DNA from: an uncultured Anaerosporobacter sp.
GTDB lineage: Bacteria; Bacillota; Clostridia; Lachnospirales; Lachnospiraceae
DNA length: 6,446 nt
Reading direction: 5' to 3'
Assembly (NCBI GenBank): GCA_945787925.1
Contig: CALZJY010000121.1
Span: 1-6,446 of the forward strand
The position numbers and the translations under genes were made by a program. Under the pieces are notes generated by a model that did no database searches, was not told where the DNA came from, and saw only the letters and a program-made list of their open reading frames with translations. Each line of letters begins with the position of its first letter. Position 1 is the stretch's first letter. This document shows positions 1 to 6,095 of the stretch, in pieces.

Positions 1-64
1 ATTATTAATTATCACACCATGCTTTCCAGTAGATACCCATTGGCTGGATAAGCGCGACGAGATA

Positions 65-997
65 TTGAAGATTTTCTCTTTGAATCTTAGGAAAGTGATT
101 GGAAATGTTGACTTCGATTATGAATTGCTGCAAGAGATCCGCTTGCGTGTCAATAGTCCCCTGATCGTGATTTATAACAATACGGAATTTTTTATCAGCA
201 GAGATTATGAACTTACTTCCACACGGAATAATGCGTATATCGTCACCCAAAATGAAGTACGTGAGACGATGGAATACATAAGCAATTACTCGCTCTATGC
301 ATTTGAAGATGAAATTCGGCAAGGATTTATCACAATTCAAGGTGGTCATCGAGTGGGGATTGCCGGCAAGACAATACTAGAGGCAGATCGTATTAAGAAT
401 ATAAAACATATTTCATTTATAAATATTCGCTTGAGTCATCAGATTAAAGGATGTGGAAACAAGGTAATGCCATATATTGTGCAAGACGATAGCATCTACC
501 ATACACTTATTATTTCACCACCGAGATGTGGGAAGACTACGTTGTTAAGGGATTTGATCCGGCAGTTATCCAATGGGCTTAGTACGATTCCTGGGATGAC
601 CGTCGGAGTAGTAGATGAGCGTTCGGAAATTGGTGCCTGCTATATGGGTGTGCCACAGAATGAGTTAGGAATCCGTACGGATATTTTGGATTGCTGTCCA
701 AAGGTTGCAGGAATGATGATGTTAGTGCGTTCGATGTCTCCAAGCATTATTGCAGTCGATGAAGTGGGATCGAGAGAGGATATTGAGGCGATTGAATATG
801 TCATTAACTGTGGGTGCAAATTGATTGCAACCGTTCATGGGAGTACGATCGACGATATCAAGAATAAGCCGATTCTAGGGCGCCTTGTGCGAGAAAAGAT
901 TTTTGAGCGGTATATCATTTTGAATAATCAAGGAACAGTCGGCAATCTAGAGGAAATCTATGATGAAAGAGGCACCGTACTATACCACGCAGACTAG
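65..997 (+). CDS. spoIIIAA: Stage III sporulation protein AA, secretion-type ATPase
   Basis: Cytoplasmic mother-cell ATPase thought to power or assemble the SpoIIIA-SpoIIQ channel; the family is related to type II/IV secretion ATPases. Seen in the 310-residue product: QEIRLRV (23-29), typical of the N-terminal domain; GHRVGIAG (94-101); Walker A SPPRCGKT (151-158); VVDERSEIG (182-190); a Walker B-like IIAVDEVG (228-235); and ATVHG (255-259). Length is close to the 307 aa of B. subtilis SpoIIIAA. The start is uncertain: TTG at 65 has only a weak purine-rich stretch upstream, and the frame is open to the left edge of the window. The in-frame residues just upstream (from CTG at 44: LDKRDEILK) look like a genuine family N-terminus, so the protein probably begins further left. 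First gene of the operon, ending 16 bases before spoIIIAB. The first Walker A residue is Ser, not the consensus Gly. Family assignment is secure; only the start is doubtful. Confidence 0.96.
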   Translation: MKIFSLNLRKVIGNVDFDYELLQEIRLRVNSPLIVIYNNTEFFISRDYELTSTRNNAYIVTQNEVRETMEYISNYSLYAFEDEIRQGFITIQGGHRVGIAGKTILEADRIKNIKHISFINIRLSHQIKGCGNKVMPYIVQDDSIYHTLIISPPRCGKTTLLRDLIRQLSNGLSTIPGMTVGVVDERSEIGACYMGVPQNELGIRTDILDCCPKVAGMMMLVRSMSPSIIAVDEVGSREDIEAIEYVINCGCKLIATVHGSTIDDIKNKPILGRLVREKIFERYIILNNQGTVGNLEEIYDERGTVLYHAD

Positions 998-1013
998 AAA
1001 AAGGGGTGGAGGA

Positions 1014-1532
1014 ATGAAAATCGTAGGAGCGCTGATGGTAATTCTGTCATGTACAGGAATTGGCTTGTATTTTAGTATGATGACCAAAGGAAGGGTTGTC
1101 GAGTTAAAGGCACTAAAGAAAGAGATGTATTTTCTTCGTGGTGACATAATGTATGGAAGTACCCCGTTGCCAGAGGCAATCGAGTTGTTATCACGGAGGA
1201 ATACAACGAGCCATTTGGCATGTTTCTTCTTCCATGTGGCACTGCAGCTAAAGAAATTAGAGGGACGTCCTTTTTCGGAAATATGGGACGAGGGTATTAA
1301 CAAGAACTTGGAAGATAGTTATTTGAAAGAGCAAGATAAGGAACCGTTACGAAGGTTAGGAGAGAATCTTGGATTCTTGGACAAGGATACCCAGGTCAAG
1401 TCGATTGATTTATACATAGAAATACTAGAGCAGGAGTTAGAAGAAGCGATCCGAACAGAGAAAGAGAAGACGAGATTATATAACACACTAGGCGTGTTAT
1501 CAGGAGTATTTCTGACCGTGGTATTGATATGA
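1014..1532 (+). CDS. spoIIIAB: Stage III sporulation protein AB
   Basis: Mother-cell membrane component of the SpoIIIA channel; the family has a fold like the GspF/PilC platform protein of type II secretion, and by analogy may couple the SpoIIIAA ATPase to the membrane parts. The 172-residue product matches the 171 aa of B. subtilis SpoIIIAB. It has an N-terminal membrane segment (about 3-21), a mostly helical charged cytoplasmic body, the LGENLGFLDKDTQVKSI stretch (115-131) characteristic of this family, an acidic helix (134-152) and a C-terminal hydrophobic segment (157-172) that runs right to the end. The ATG at 1014 is chosen because AAGGGGTGG lies just upstream and the hydrophobic segment then starts at once. 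An in-frame ATG at 960 would add 18 polar residues and overlap spoIIIAA by 38 bases, and is less likely. Confidence 0.95.
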   Translation: MKIVGALMVILSCTGIGLYFSMMTKGRVVELKALKKEMYFLRGDIMYGSTPLPEAIELLSRRNTTSHLACFFFHVALQLKKLEGRPFSEIWDEGINKNLEDSYLKEQDKEPLRRLGENLGFLDKDTQVKSIDLYIEILEQELEEAIRTEKEKTRLYNTLGVLSGVFLTVVLI

Positions 1533-1572
1533 CGGACACATATGGGTACTGCTCAAAAGAAGGAGGAAGAGA

Positions 1573-1767
1573 ATGGACATCACTCTTATATTTAAAATTG
1601 CTGCCGTAGGTATTTTGGTATCGGTAGTCAGCCAAGTGTTGAAACATTCAGGAAGAGAGGAGCAGGCATTTCTAACGAGTCTGGCGGGACTGGTCCTTGT
1701 ATTGCTTTGGGTCATTCCTTACATCTCCGAATTGTTTGAAACGATTAAAAGTTTATTTCAGCTATAA
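1573..1767 (+). CDS. spoIIIAC: Stage III sporulation protein AC
   Basis: Very small integral membrane protein of the SpoIIIA channel complex; its exact role is not settled. The 64-residue product is near the family's usual length (68 aa in B. subtilis). It holds two hydrophobic segments, about 4-20 and 34-53, joined by a short polar loop HSGREEQ (25-31). The VSQVLKHSGREEQA stretch is typical of the family. The start ATG has a strong AGGAGG site (1561-1566) six bases upstream. The 40-base gap after spoIIIAB is the longest inside the operon and shows no hairpin or promoter that I can support. SpoIIIAD follows after 15 bases. Small but confidently real, because family, size, ribosome site and operon position agree. 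Confidence 0.95.
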   Translation: MDITLIFKIAAVGILVSVVSQVLKHSGREEQAFLTSLAGLVLVLLWVIPYISELFETIKSLFQL

Positions 1768-1782
1768 GACGGGAGGAGTTCG

Positions 1783-2163
1783 ATGATCAAAGTCGCGATT
1801 ATTGGAATTGTTGCGATTGTACTGGCAACACAGCTTAAAAGCATCAAAGGAGAATATGGGACATATATTAGCATGGCTGCCTGTGTCATTATCCTGTTTT
1901 TGGGGACAAGTAAGTTACAGGTGATCGTAGACGGTGTAAATAAGATTGAAAGTTACATAAACATCAATCCAACCTACCTTAGTATTTTGCTGAAAATCGT
2001 AGGGATTACCTATATAGCAGAGTTTGCATCGAGTCTTTGCAAGGATGCAGGACACGGAGCAATCGCGAGCCAGATTGAGTTGGTGGGGAAGCTTACGATC
2101 TTGTCCATCAGTATGCCGATCTTGCTAGCATTGTTAGATCTAGTAAATGACTTCTTGGCGTAA
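1783..2163 (+). CDS. spoIIIAD: Stage III sporulation protein AD
   Basis: Integral membrane protein of the mother-cell SpoIIIA complex, belonging to the same SpoIIIAC/AD family as its small upstream neighbour, so the pair probably arose by duplication and extension. The 126-residue product (133 in B. subtilis) has about four hydrophobic segments: 1-18, 25-45, 64-86 and 101-125. The family-typical IVGITYIAEFASSLCKDAG (70-88, including E78, C84, K85, D86) precedes AIASQIELVGK (91-101). Start ATG 1783 follows GGGAGGAG (1771-1778) at normal spacing. Its stop codon lies 13 bases before the preferred spoIIIAE ATG, or 17 bases inside spoIIIAE if the earlier ATG at 2147 is used, so translation of the two is probably coupled. 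Confidence 0.95.
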   Translation: MIKVAIIGIVAIVLATQLKSIKGEYGTYISMAACVIILFLGTSKLQVIVDGVNKIESYININPTYLSILLKIVGITYIAEFASSLCKDAGHGAIASQIELVGKLTILSISMPILLALLDLVNDFLA

Positions 2164-2170
2164 GTGGGTG
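2162..2170 (+). promoter_or_regulatory. Shine-Dalgarno site supporting the later spoIIIAE start
   Basis: AAGTGGGTG overlaps the spoIIIAD stop codon (2161-2163) and ends six bases before ATG 2177. It resembles the AAGGAGGTG anti-16S complement with two mismatches. It cannot serve ATG 2147, which lies upstream of it, and so supports the signal peptide beginning at MRKAVF. Confidence 0.6.
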
Positions 2171-2176
2171 AAAAGT

Positions 2177-3355
2177 ATGCGAAAGGCAGTCTTTGGTTTC
2201 CTTGTCGTTGTATTGCTTCTTGCAGGCGTTTCGGGAAATGTGGTACGAGCAGAGAAGGTAAAAGATTCACAGACGACGAAAGAGGATAGAAAATCACCCG
2301 TAGATGATATATTGAATGACATAGACTACTCGGAGATTGAAAAAGTGATTCAGGATGTAATGATGGAAAATGACCAGATTGAGTTTGGGAATTACGTGGG
2401 AAGGCTTGCAAGAGGAGAGGAAGGTATCTCGGCAGAGAAGATTGGAGAAGAGGTGCTCCATGCATTTCTAGGGGAGATTACGACCAATAAGACGGTGCTG
2501 ATTCAGTTACTTGCAGTTGCAGTATTGGCAGCAGTCTTTAGTAATTTTGCAAATATCTTTAAGAACAACCAGGTATCCGAAACTTCTTTCTACATTACCT
2601 ACTTGCTGATCTTTTCGATTCTTACGAGTTCTTTCTTTCTTGCCACGAAGATTGCAAGCGATGTATTAGGTCATCTATTTAGTTTTATGAAGGTATTATT
2701 GCCGACCTACATGCTTTCTATTGCGGTAAGCACAGGAGCAAAAACCTCCTTGTTCTATTATGAGGCGACACTGGGAATTTTCACGATTATCGATATCGTG
2801 TTGTTAAAGATCATACTTCCTCTAATCAATATCTATTTCGTGCTTACACTTGCAAACTATATTTCCAAAGAAGACATGCTATCCAAGTTAGCTGAATTGA
2901 TTGAAATGATCATTAACTGGGCATTAAAAACCTTGTTGGCATTTGTAATCGGATTCAATGCGATACAGGGGTTGATCGTGCCGATGGCAGATAAGGTGAA
3001 GCGTTCTGCCATCATAAAAGGGACAAGCGCCATACCGGGAATTGGGAATGTCATCAATTCGGTCAGTGAGACAGTATTAGGAGCCAGCGTCGTTGTAAAG
3101 AATGCCATTGGGGTAGCAGGGCTGGTGGTGATTGTCACGATTTGTGTGATCCCTCTTGCAAAGATTGCTTGTTTTGTGTTGACTTATAAGTTCGGCTCAG
3201 CAATTGTGCAGCCGATTTCAGACAAACGGATCATCGGATGTATGAGCTCGGCTGCTAATTCTGCAAAATTGCTATTGTCAAGTGTTGCAATCGCCCTTCT
3301 TTTGTTTATGATATCTATCGCGTTGATTGCGGCATCCACTAATATAAGTGTGTGA
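2177..3355 (+). CDS. spoIIIAE: Stage III sporulation protein AE
   Basis: Largest membrane protein of the SpoIIIA channel complex, a polytopic permease-like protein in the mother-cell membrane. With the start at 2177 the product is 392 aa (399 in B. subtilis). The N-terminus is a classical Sec signal peptide: basic MRK, hydrophobic 4-18, probable cleavage after VRA (23-25). An acidic extracytoplasmic region follows (about 26-105), then roughly seven hydrophobic segments near 106-127, 137-158, 165-185, 197-224, 247-268, 311-335 and 365-387. Family-like stretches include KGTSAIPGIGNVINSVSETV (281-300). ATG 2177 is preferred because AAGTGGGTG (2162-2170) sits at correct distance. An upstream ATG at 2147 (402 aa) and GTG at 2168 are possible, but 2147 has no convincing ribosome site. 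The gene ends 12 bases before spoIIIAF. Confidence 0.95.
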   Translation: MRKAVFGFLVVVLLLAGVSGNVVRAEKVKDSQTTKEDRKSPVDDILNDIDYSEIEKVIQDVMMENDQIEFGNYVGRLARGEEGISAEKIGEEVLHAFLGEITTNKTVLIQLLAVAVLAAVFSNFANIFKNNQVSETSFYITYLLIFSILTSSFFLATKIASDVLGHLFSFMKVLLPTYMLSIAVSTGAKTSLFYYEATLGIFTIIDIVLLKIILPLINIYFVLTLANYISKEDMLSKLAELIEMIINWALKTLLAFVIGFNAIQGLIVPMADKVKRSAIIKGTSAIPGIGNVINSVSETVLGASVVVKNAIGVAGLVVIVTICVIPLAKIACFVLTYKFGSAIVQPISDKRIIGCMSSAANSAKLLLSSVAIALLLFMISIALIAASTNISV

Positions 3356-3362
3356 GGTGAGG
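3355..3362 (+). promoter_or_regulatory. Shine-Dalgarno site for the TTG start of spoIIIAF
   Basis: AGGTGAGG begins on the last base of the spoIIIAE stop codon and ends five bases before TTG 3368. This spacing, plus the lack of a nearby in-frame ATG, fixes the unusual TTG start. Confidence 0.75.
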
Positions 3363-3367
3363 CATAG

Positions 3368-4012
3368 TTGGAACTCTTATATCAGGCAATTAAGAATATC
3401 ATCATATTCTTGTTATTAGTAACGGTACTGCAAAACCTTGTAGGACAAAGCAGTTATAAAAAATACATCAATATATTTGTTGGACTAGTTCTAATTATTA
3501 TCGTGATTACTCCCATACTAAAGGTATTAAATTCGAATGCAAAGGTGGATCGGTTCTATAACCAGAATGTATATCGGATGAATGCTGCAGACTTAGGGGA
3601 ACAGCTTGTGAAGGCAGATAAGACCTATCAGAAGACCATTTTAAAGGAGTATAAGGAAAAGATAGAGACACAGATCAAAACTTCGTTAAAAGGGCATAAA
3701 CTAACGACAAGTGAAGTAAGCATTACGGTAAATGAGGATGCAGAAAGCAAAGAGTGTGGAAAAATCCAAAGTATTAAGATTCAGGCCACAAAAGAAGGAG
3801 AAGATAAAAAAACAGAGGACAATACGTTGGATATCAGTCCGGTAGACAAGGTGACGATTGATAAGATCACGATTAATGATGCAACCAAGGCGGCAGAAAC
3901 ATCGAAAGCGGAATCAGATAAATATGATACGGTTGAGGAGCTTGCGGTGAAAGAGGAATTATCCGCATTATATGGCATAGAACAGGAACATATTGAAGTA
4001 AGCATAGTTTGA
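3368..4012 (+). CDS. spoIIIAF: Stage III sporulation protein AF
   Basis: Mother-cell membrane protein of the SpoIIIA channel whose soluble domain has a ring-building-motif fold related to SpoIIIAG and SpoIIIAH. The 214-residue product (206 in B. subtilis) has two membrane segments, about 9-26 and 33-51, with a short KKY-containing loop between them, then a helical stretch around 80-105 and the family-like C-terminal end YGIEQEHIEVSIV (202-214). Residues about 140-190 are rich in Lys, Asp, Thr and Ala and look like a variable insert inside the soluble domain. Translation begins at TTG 3368: there is no ATG nearby, the hydrophobic helix starts right after it, and AGGTGAGG (3355-3362) lies five bases upstream, overlapping the end of the spoIIIAE stop codon. 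That overlap suggests coupled translation. Confidence 0.95.
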   Translation: MELLYQAIKNIIIFLLLVTVLQNLVGQSSYKKYINIFVGLVLIIIVITPILKVLNSNAKVDRFYNQNVYRMNAADLGEQLVKADKTYQKTILKEYKEKIETQIKTSLKGHKLTTSEVSITVNEDAESKECGKIQSIKIQATKEGEDKKTEDNTLDISPVDKVTIDKITINDATKAAETSKAESDKYDTVEELAVKEELSALYGIEQEHIEVSIV

Positions 4013-4030
4013 CTAGGAAGGATGGATGGG

Positions 4031-4696
4031 ATGTTGGATAAGAAGAAGGAGGAGCAGGCAGAGGAAAAAAAGCCGACAGAGAAGAAAAGAGAGAAGGCTC
4101 CAGTAGATATATTAGGAAGCATAATGGACAAGTTGAAACAATTTGGTTTATCGAAGTTAGTGTTCGTTTTGGTGGCAGGAATCTTGCTTTTATTATTAGT
4201 TTCAGAGATGCTCAATACAACAAATAAGCAGGTATCAACGAGTAAGATTACTTCTCACAAGTCGAATCAAAAAGTTCAAAATAATACAACCACAGAAGAA
4301 TATATATATGATTTAGAGAATAGATTAAAGCAGGTGTTAAAGAAGGTAGAGAATATCGGAGATGTGGAGGTGATGATTACCGTTAAGTCATCGAAGGAGT
4401 CAGTGGTCCTTAAGGACGAGAATTCCCAGGAAGAAACGACAGAGGAACAGGATAGCGCAGGTGGCAGTCGTAAGAGCAACAGCAAGTCGAGTCAGGATGA
4501 GACGGGACTTCAACAATCCGAATCAGGTGGAACTTTACCTTATATCGTAAAGGAGTTAGAACCAGAGATAGCAGGTGTGTTAGTGATTGCCGAAGGAGGC
4601 AATAATGAGGTCGTAAAGAGCGATGTCATAGCGGCGGTGCAGGTATTATTCGATGTGCCTGCTCATAAGATTAAAGTAATGAAAATGAATCATTAA
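4031..4696 (+). CDS. spoIIIAG: Stage III sporulation protein AG
   Basis: Ring-forming protein of the mother-cell channel; in B. subtilis SpoIIIAG forms a large oligomeric ring in the intermembrane space. The 221-residue product (229 in B. subtilis) has a Lys/Glu-rich cytoplasmic tail (1-24), one membrane helix (about 41-60), a polar Asn/Thr/Lys linker (61-89), and a ring-building domain in two parts: 91-128 (YIYDLENRLKQVLKKVENIG and following strand) and 169-218 (YIVKELEPEIAGVLVIAEGG, ending HKIKVMKM). Between them is a Ser/Glu/Gln/Gly-rich, low-complexity insert (about 129-168). ATG 4031 is preferred since AAGGATGG (4018-4025) is five bases upstream; ATG 4022, three codons earlier, is in the same frame but sits almost on the ribosome site. 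Followed by spoIIIAH after 21 bases. Confidence 0.96.
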   Translation: MLDKKKEEQAEEKKPTEKKREKAPVDILGSIMDKLKQFGLSKLVFVLVAGILLLLLVSEMLNTTNKQVSTSKITSHKSNQKVQNNTTTEEYIYDLENRLKQVLKKVENIGDVEVMITVKSSKESVVLKDENSQEETTEEQDSAGGSRKSNSKSSQDETGLQQSESGGTLPYIVKELEPEIAGVLVIAEGGNNEVVKSDVIAAVQVLFDVPAHKIKVMKMNH

Positions 4697-4717
4697 AATG
4701 AAAATAGGAGGATCGGC

Positions 4718-5557
4718 ATGAAAAATATAAAGAATATCTTTAAAAAGAACCAGGTCATCATTGCAGCCCTGGCTATCATGATTATCGTTGCTGGCTATCT
4801 AAATTTTACAAGAGGCAAAGTAAATGAAGCAGGAAACAATGATATAGAGGCAAATGCCAATATTTCAGAAGAGCAGTTAGAACTTCCAGATGGTGCTGAA
4901 GTAGATGATAATGGAAAAGTAGTCGTTGACGATGCGAATATAGAGGCTGAGAATGCCAGTGCAGAACAGGCATCTAAGGAGAAAGAAGATGTGAAGAAGG
5001 AGGACGTAGCAAAGGAAGACGATGCGTCCAAGAAACAGGCAGATGCCTCTGACGCAAAGAAAACTGCAGAAGCAGGAGATGCAGAAGCAGGAGAAGCTGT
5101 ACTTGCAAACAAGGGCGTAAGCTCGGATTACTTCGTATCAAATAAATTAAAACGTGAGCAAACAAGGTCCAAAAACCAGGAGACATTAAATGCAATCATC
5201 AACAATAAGAAGATTTCTGAAAAAGAGCAAAGCGAAGCAATTCAAAAACTAATCGCTTTAACAGATATTAAAGAAAAAGAAACTGTAACGGAGACGTTAT
5301 TAGAAGCAAAAGGTTTTACAGAGACATTGGTAACGATCAATGATGGCAAAGTAGAAGTAGTCGTAAATGCTAACAACTTAACAGAACAACAAATTGCTCA
5401 GATCGAAGACGTAGTAAAGAGAAAGAGCGGAATTTCAGCGAAGAATATCGTGATTACTCCTGTAAAAGTAAATAGCGCAGCAGGCGATACAGAAGTAAAA
5501 CAAAGCGCTGACGACAAGAAAGCAGATAAGAGCGAAAAGTCAGAAAAGTCGGAATAA
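4718..5557 (+). CDS. spoIIIAH: Stage III sporulation protein AH, SpoIIQ-binding channel protein
   Basis: Mother-cell membrane protein whose extracytoplasmic YscJ/FliF-like domain binds SpoIIQ from the forespore to form the channel linking the two cells. The 279-residue product has a basic N-terminus with a single membrane helix (about 12-30), a long charged linker (about 35-132, rich in Ala, Glu, Asp and Lys), the YscJ/FliF-like domain (about 135-250: YFVSNKLKREQTRSKNQETL at 138-157, then KGFTETLVTINDGKVEVVV, and the final strand NIVITPVKV at 243-251) and a lysine/serine/glutamate tail (260-279) ending in repeated KSE. B. subtilis SpoIIIAH is about 218 aa, so the extra length is mainly the linker and tail. 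Start ATG 4718 follows AGGAGG (4706-4711) at six bases. Last gene of the operon; no convincing terminator follows. Confidence 0.96.
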   Translation: MKNIKNIFKKNQVIIAALAIMIIVAGYLNFTRGKVNEAGNNDIEANANISEEQLELPDGAEVDDNGKVVVDDANIEAENASAEQASKEKEDVKKEDVAKEDDASKKQADASDAKKTAEAGDAEAGEAVLANKGVSSDYFVSNKLKREQTRSKNQETLNAIINNKKISEKEQSEAIQKLIALTDIKEKETVTETLLEAKGFTETLVTINDGKVEVVVNANNLTEQQIAQIEDVVKRKSGISAKNIVITPVKVNSAAGDTEVKQSADDKKADKSEKSEKSE

Positions 5558-5617
5558 ACGCCTATTAGATGGCGATACTAGTTACATATAGAGAAAAAGT
5601 CTAGAGAAATAATGTGT

Positions 5618-5645
5618 TTGCAATTAGTGGCAGATTTGATATAAT
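5618..5645 (+). promoter_or_regulatory. Sigma-A-type promoter of the Asp23-family gene
   Basis: A -35 element TTGCAA (5618-5623, four of six consensus bases) is separated by 16 bases from a perfect -10 TATAAT (5640-5645). The -10 is preceded by TGA (5637-5639), giving an extended -10 TGNTATAAT. Transcription should begin near 5652, about 20-27 bases before the start codon. This implies vegetative expression of the downstream gene independent of the sporulation operon. Seen directly in the sequence; activity is inferred. Confidence 0.82.
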
Positions 5646-5664
5646 GAGACTAGATTAGTAACAC

Positions 5665-5670
5665 AGGAGG
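5665..5670 (+). promoter_or_regulatory. Shine-Dalgarno site deciding the Asp23-family start
   Basis: AGGAGG lies only two bases before ATG 5673 but eight bases before the in-frame GTG 5679. Normal spacing is roughly 5-9 bases, so the GTG is the better start even though the ATG is longer by two codons. Confidence 0.7.
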
Positions 5671-5678
5671 TTATGATT

Positions 5679-6071
5679 GTGGGCAAAGAACATGAGAATC
5701 AAGAAAATGTGAAAATATATGAATCTAATAATATCGGAGAAGTACAAATTGCAGACGATGTAGTGGCAATCATTGCTGGTTTGGCAGCAACAGATGTAAA
5801 AGGTGTTGCTTCTTTAATTGGGAATGTAACAAACGAGATTATTAGCAAATTTGGTAAAAAGAATCTTGGTAAGGGCATTAAAGTTGAGGTTGTTAATAAT
5901 GTCGTAACTGTAGATATGAGTATCGTTTTAGAATATGGATATAGCATTCCTAAAACTTCCGGTCAAGTACAGGAAAAAGTTAAGAGCGCTATTGAAAACA
6001 TGACAGGACTTACGGTAGAAGAAGTTAACGTTCGCATCGCAAGTGTTGTAATGGAGAAAAACAACAAATAA
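5679..6071 (+). CDS. Asp23/Gls24 family protein (YqhY-like)
   Basis: Small cytoplasmic protein of the Asp23/Gls24 (DUF322) family. B. subtilis YqhY, encoded just before nusB, belongs to this family and has been linked to control of acetyl-CoA carboxylase; whether this protein does the same is unknown. The 130-residue product shows the family pattern: GEVQIADDVVAIIAGLAATD (20-39) with VKGVASL next, a basic GKKNLGKGIKV stretch (59-69), a hydrophobic beta strand VTVDMSIVLEYGYSIP (76-91), a helix with VQEKVKSAIENMTGL (97-111) and the ending VEEVNVRIASVV (113-124). No membrane segment or signal peptide is seen. GTG 5679 is preferred over ATG 5673 on ribosome-site spacing. It has its own sigma-A-like promoter after a 121-base gap from spoIIIAH. 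I leave the symbol blank because yqhY is only a positional analogue. Confidence 0.93.
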   Translation: MGKEHENQENVKIYESNNIGEVQIADDVVAIIAGLAATDVKGVASLIGNVTNEIISKFGKKNLGKGIKVEVVNNVVTVDMSIVLEYGYSIPKTSGQVQEKVKSAIENMTGLTVEEVNVRIASVVMEKNNK

Positions 6072-6095
6072 AACTAATAAATATTAATTTCACAC

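Noticed and set aside
5..349. 114-codon open frame on the minus strand opposite the start of spoIIIAA
   Set aside because: It lies mainly antisense to a clearly conserved gene, shows no recognisable family, and no ribosome site supports it.
2010..2465. 151-codon open frame on the minus strand across the spoIIIAD-spoIIIAE junction
   Set aside because: Composition (Ser, Pro, Leu rich) is that of an antisense shadow, and both overlapped genes are confidently identified.
3781..4215. 144-codon open frame on the minus strand across spoIIIAF-spoIIIAG
   Set aside because: Serine-rich shadow of the lysine/aspartate/threonine-rich linker codons on the other strand; no domain seen.
4976..5099. Possible direct DNA repeats in the spoIIIAH linker
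   Set aside because: The repeated look comes from the biased amino acids (GAAGAC, GCAGAA, AAGAAG codons); unit length and sequence vary, so it is low complexity rather than a defined repeat array.
4795..5112. Minus-strand open frame rich in Ala and Ser opposite the SpoIIIAH linker
   Set aside because: The repetitive composition mirrors the charged linker on the + strand; no independent evidence of a gene.
5559..5574. CGCC/GGCG hairpin after spoIIIAH as a terminator
   Set aside because: Only four base pairs and no following T run, so it does not meet the pattern of an intrinsic terminator.
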